From: Litoditis marina
Taxonomy: Eukaryota > Nematoda > Chromadorea > Rhabditida > Rhabditidae
Assembly (NCBI GenBank): GCA_964036275.1
Contig: OZ038436.1
Span: 5,612,936-5,676,935, forward strand
Length of the DNA: 64,000 nucleotides
Direction: 5' to 3'
Both the position numbers and the translations under genes were made by a program. Below the pieces are notes generated by a model. It was given only the letters and a program-made list of their open reading frames with translations, had not been told where the DNA came from and made no database searches. Positions 62,801 to 64,000 of this stretch are shown piece after piece. Within the stretch, counting starts at the first letter, position 1. Every line of letters begins with the position of its first letter.

Positions 62801-64000
62801 ACTTCGTCCAAATTCCGTTGAGAAGACAGATTCATTTTACACCACTTCGTCCAAATTCCGTTTAGAAGACAGATTCATTTTACACCACTTCGTCCAAATC
62901 CCGTTTAGAAGACGGATTCATTTAACACCACTTCGTCCAAATTCCGTTGAGAAGACAGATTCATTTTACACCACTTCGTCCAAATCCCGTTTAGAAGACA
63001 GATTCATTTTACACCACTTCGTCCAAATTCCGTTTAAAAGACAGATTCATTTTACACCACTTCGTCCAAATTCCGTTGAGAAGACAGATTCATTTTACAC
63101 CACTTCGTCCAAATTCCGTTGAGAAGACAGATTCATTTTACACCACTTCGTCCAAATTCCGTTTAAAAGACAGATTCATTTTACACCACTTCGTCCAAAT
63201 TCCGTTGAGAAGACAGATTCATTTTACACCACTTCGTCCAAATCCCGTTTAGAAGACAGATTCATTTTACACCACTTCGTCCAAATTCCGTTTAAAAGAC
63301 AGATTCATTTTACACCACTTCGTCCAAATTCCGTTGAGAAGACAGATTCATTTTACACCACTTCGTCCAAATTCCGTTGAGAAGACAGATTCATTTTACA
63401 CCACTTCGTCCAAATTCCGTTTAAAAGACAGATTCATTTTACACCACTTCGTCCAAATTCCGTTGAGAAGACAGATTCATTTTACACCACTTCGTCCAAA
63501 TTCCGTTGAGAAGACAGATTCATTTTACACCACTTCGTCCAAATTCCGTTTAGAAGACAGATTCATTTTACACCACTTCGTCCAAATTCCGTTGAGAAGA
63601 CAGATTCATTTTACACCACTTCGTCCAAATCCCGTTTAGAAGACAGATTCATTTTACACCACTTCGTCCAAATTCCGTTGAGAAGACAGATTCATTTTAC
63701 ACCACTTCGTCCAAATTCCGTTTAGAAGACAGATTCATTTTACACCACTTCGTCCAAATTCCGTTGAGAAGACAGATTCATTTTACACCACTTCGTCCAA
63801 ATTCCGTTGAGAAGACTGATTCATTTTACACCACTTCGTCCAAATTCCGTTGAGAAGACAGATTCATTTTACACCACTTCGTCCAAATTCCGTTTAGAAG
63901 ACAGATTCATTTTACACCACTTCGTCCAAATCCCGTTTAGAAGACAGATTCATTTTACACCACTTCGTCCAAATCCCGTTTAGAAGACAGATTCATTTTA
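50862..64000 (+). repeat. 43-bp satellite, in-register zone with 215- and 860-bp higher-order repeats
   Basis: Almost perfect 43-bp register to the window's end (one small insertion at about 61868, CCAAATTGAG). A five-monomer block recurs at 50862, 51077 and 51292, again at 55162 and 55377, and at 55764, 55979 and 56194 (215-bp steps). The rare TTGAGGAG monomer lies at 51936, 52796, 53914, 54774, 56838, 57440 and 59117, separated by 860, 1118, 860, 2064, 602 and 1677 bp, all exact multiples of 43. CACCAGTTCG copies at 58325, 59830 and 60647 are 1505 and 817 bp apart. The array continues beyond the window. Confidence 0.97.

Noticed and set aside
4135..63639. Dozens of plus-strand open frames of 70-170 codons across the satellite
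   Set aside because: All encode cyclic permutations of the same 43-residue product of the 43-bp unit, start and stop at monomer variants, and have no gene context.
3900..64000. CENP-B box in the monomer
   Set aside because: CTTCGTCCAAATCCCG has TTCG and the A at the right offset but CCCG instead of CGGG, so the essential core is not met; the likely host group is also mostly holocentric.

Overview
This is eukaryotic nuclear DNA, most likely from a nematode. The evidence is an AT-rich spacer with a five-exon gene using GTGAGT donors and mostly CAG acceptors, a CR1-like non-LTR reverse transcriptase fragment of the type common in nematodes, tRNA-derived SINE copies, MITE-like hairpins and long G and C homopolymers. 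No bacterial gene organisation is present. The nematode call is an inference; I cannot name the species.

About two thirds of the window (1-7713 and 29489-64000, roughly 980 copies) is one 43-bp satellite. Copies lie on the minus orientation from 1 to 3899, switch head-to-head at about 3899, and then run in plus orientation to 7713. After a 21.8-kb island the plus orientation resumes and continues to the end. Variant monomers are arranged in higher-order repeats with spacings that are exact multiples of 43 bp (215, 688 and 860 bp, among others). A block from about 33.69 to 50.86 kb is full of one-base indels, while both flanks keep exact 43-bp register; this looks like a change in consensus quality or in array age. 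All the long open frames in the satellite are by-products of its 43-bp period.

The island (7714-29488) holds one convincing protein gene that is invisible as a long ORF: five exons between 10032 and 12207 that splice in phase to a 157-residue secreted protein with six mature cysteines and a hydrophobic C-terminal tail. A TATA box precedes it, and an AATAAA signal overlaps its stop codon. The rest of the island is repeats: two SINE copies, two MITE copies, GC-rich palindromes, a tandem 61-bp repeat, a CR1-like LINE 3' end, a tRNA-like relic, and an ~800-bp segmental duplication.

One copy of that duplication is interrupted by a 3.66-kb element (25479-29138) with split direct repeats in the order A1-B1-A2-B2. 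The uninterrupted sister copy at 19506 shows the empty target and a 4-bp AGTG core. This architecture is that of tyrosine-recombinase (PAT/Ngaro-type) retroelements, or else of two tandem related transposons. The same duplicated copy is cut off by the satellite at 29489 across a 5-bp microhomology.

Two short motif families are scattered on both strands of the island: a promoter-like TTCAATGTAGC...TATTTATATGG module (about 16 sites) and GCTAGAGTGTTTCAC (about 10 sites). They are the best candidates here for an undescribed functional or repeat system.
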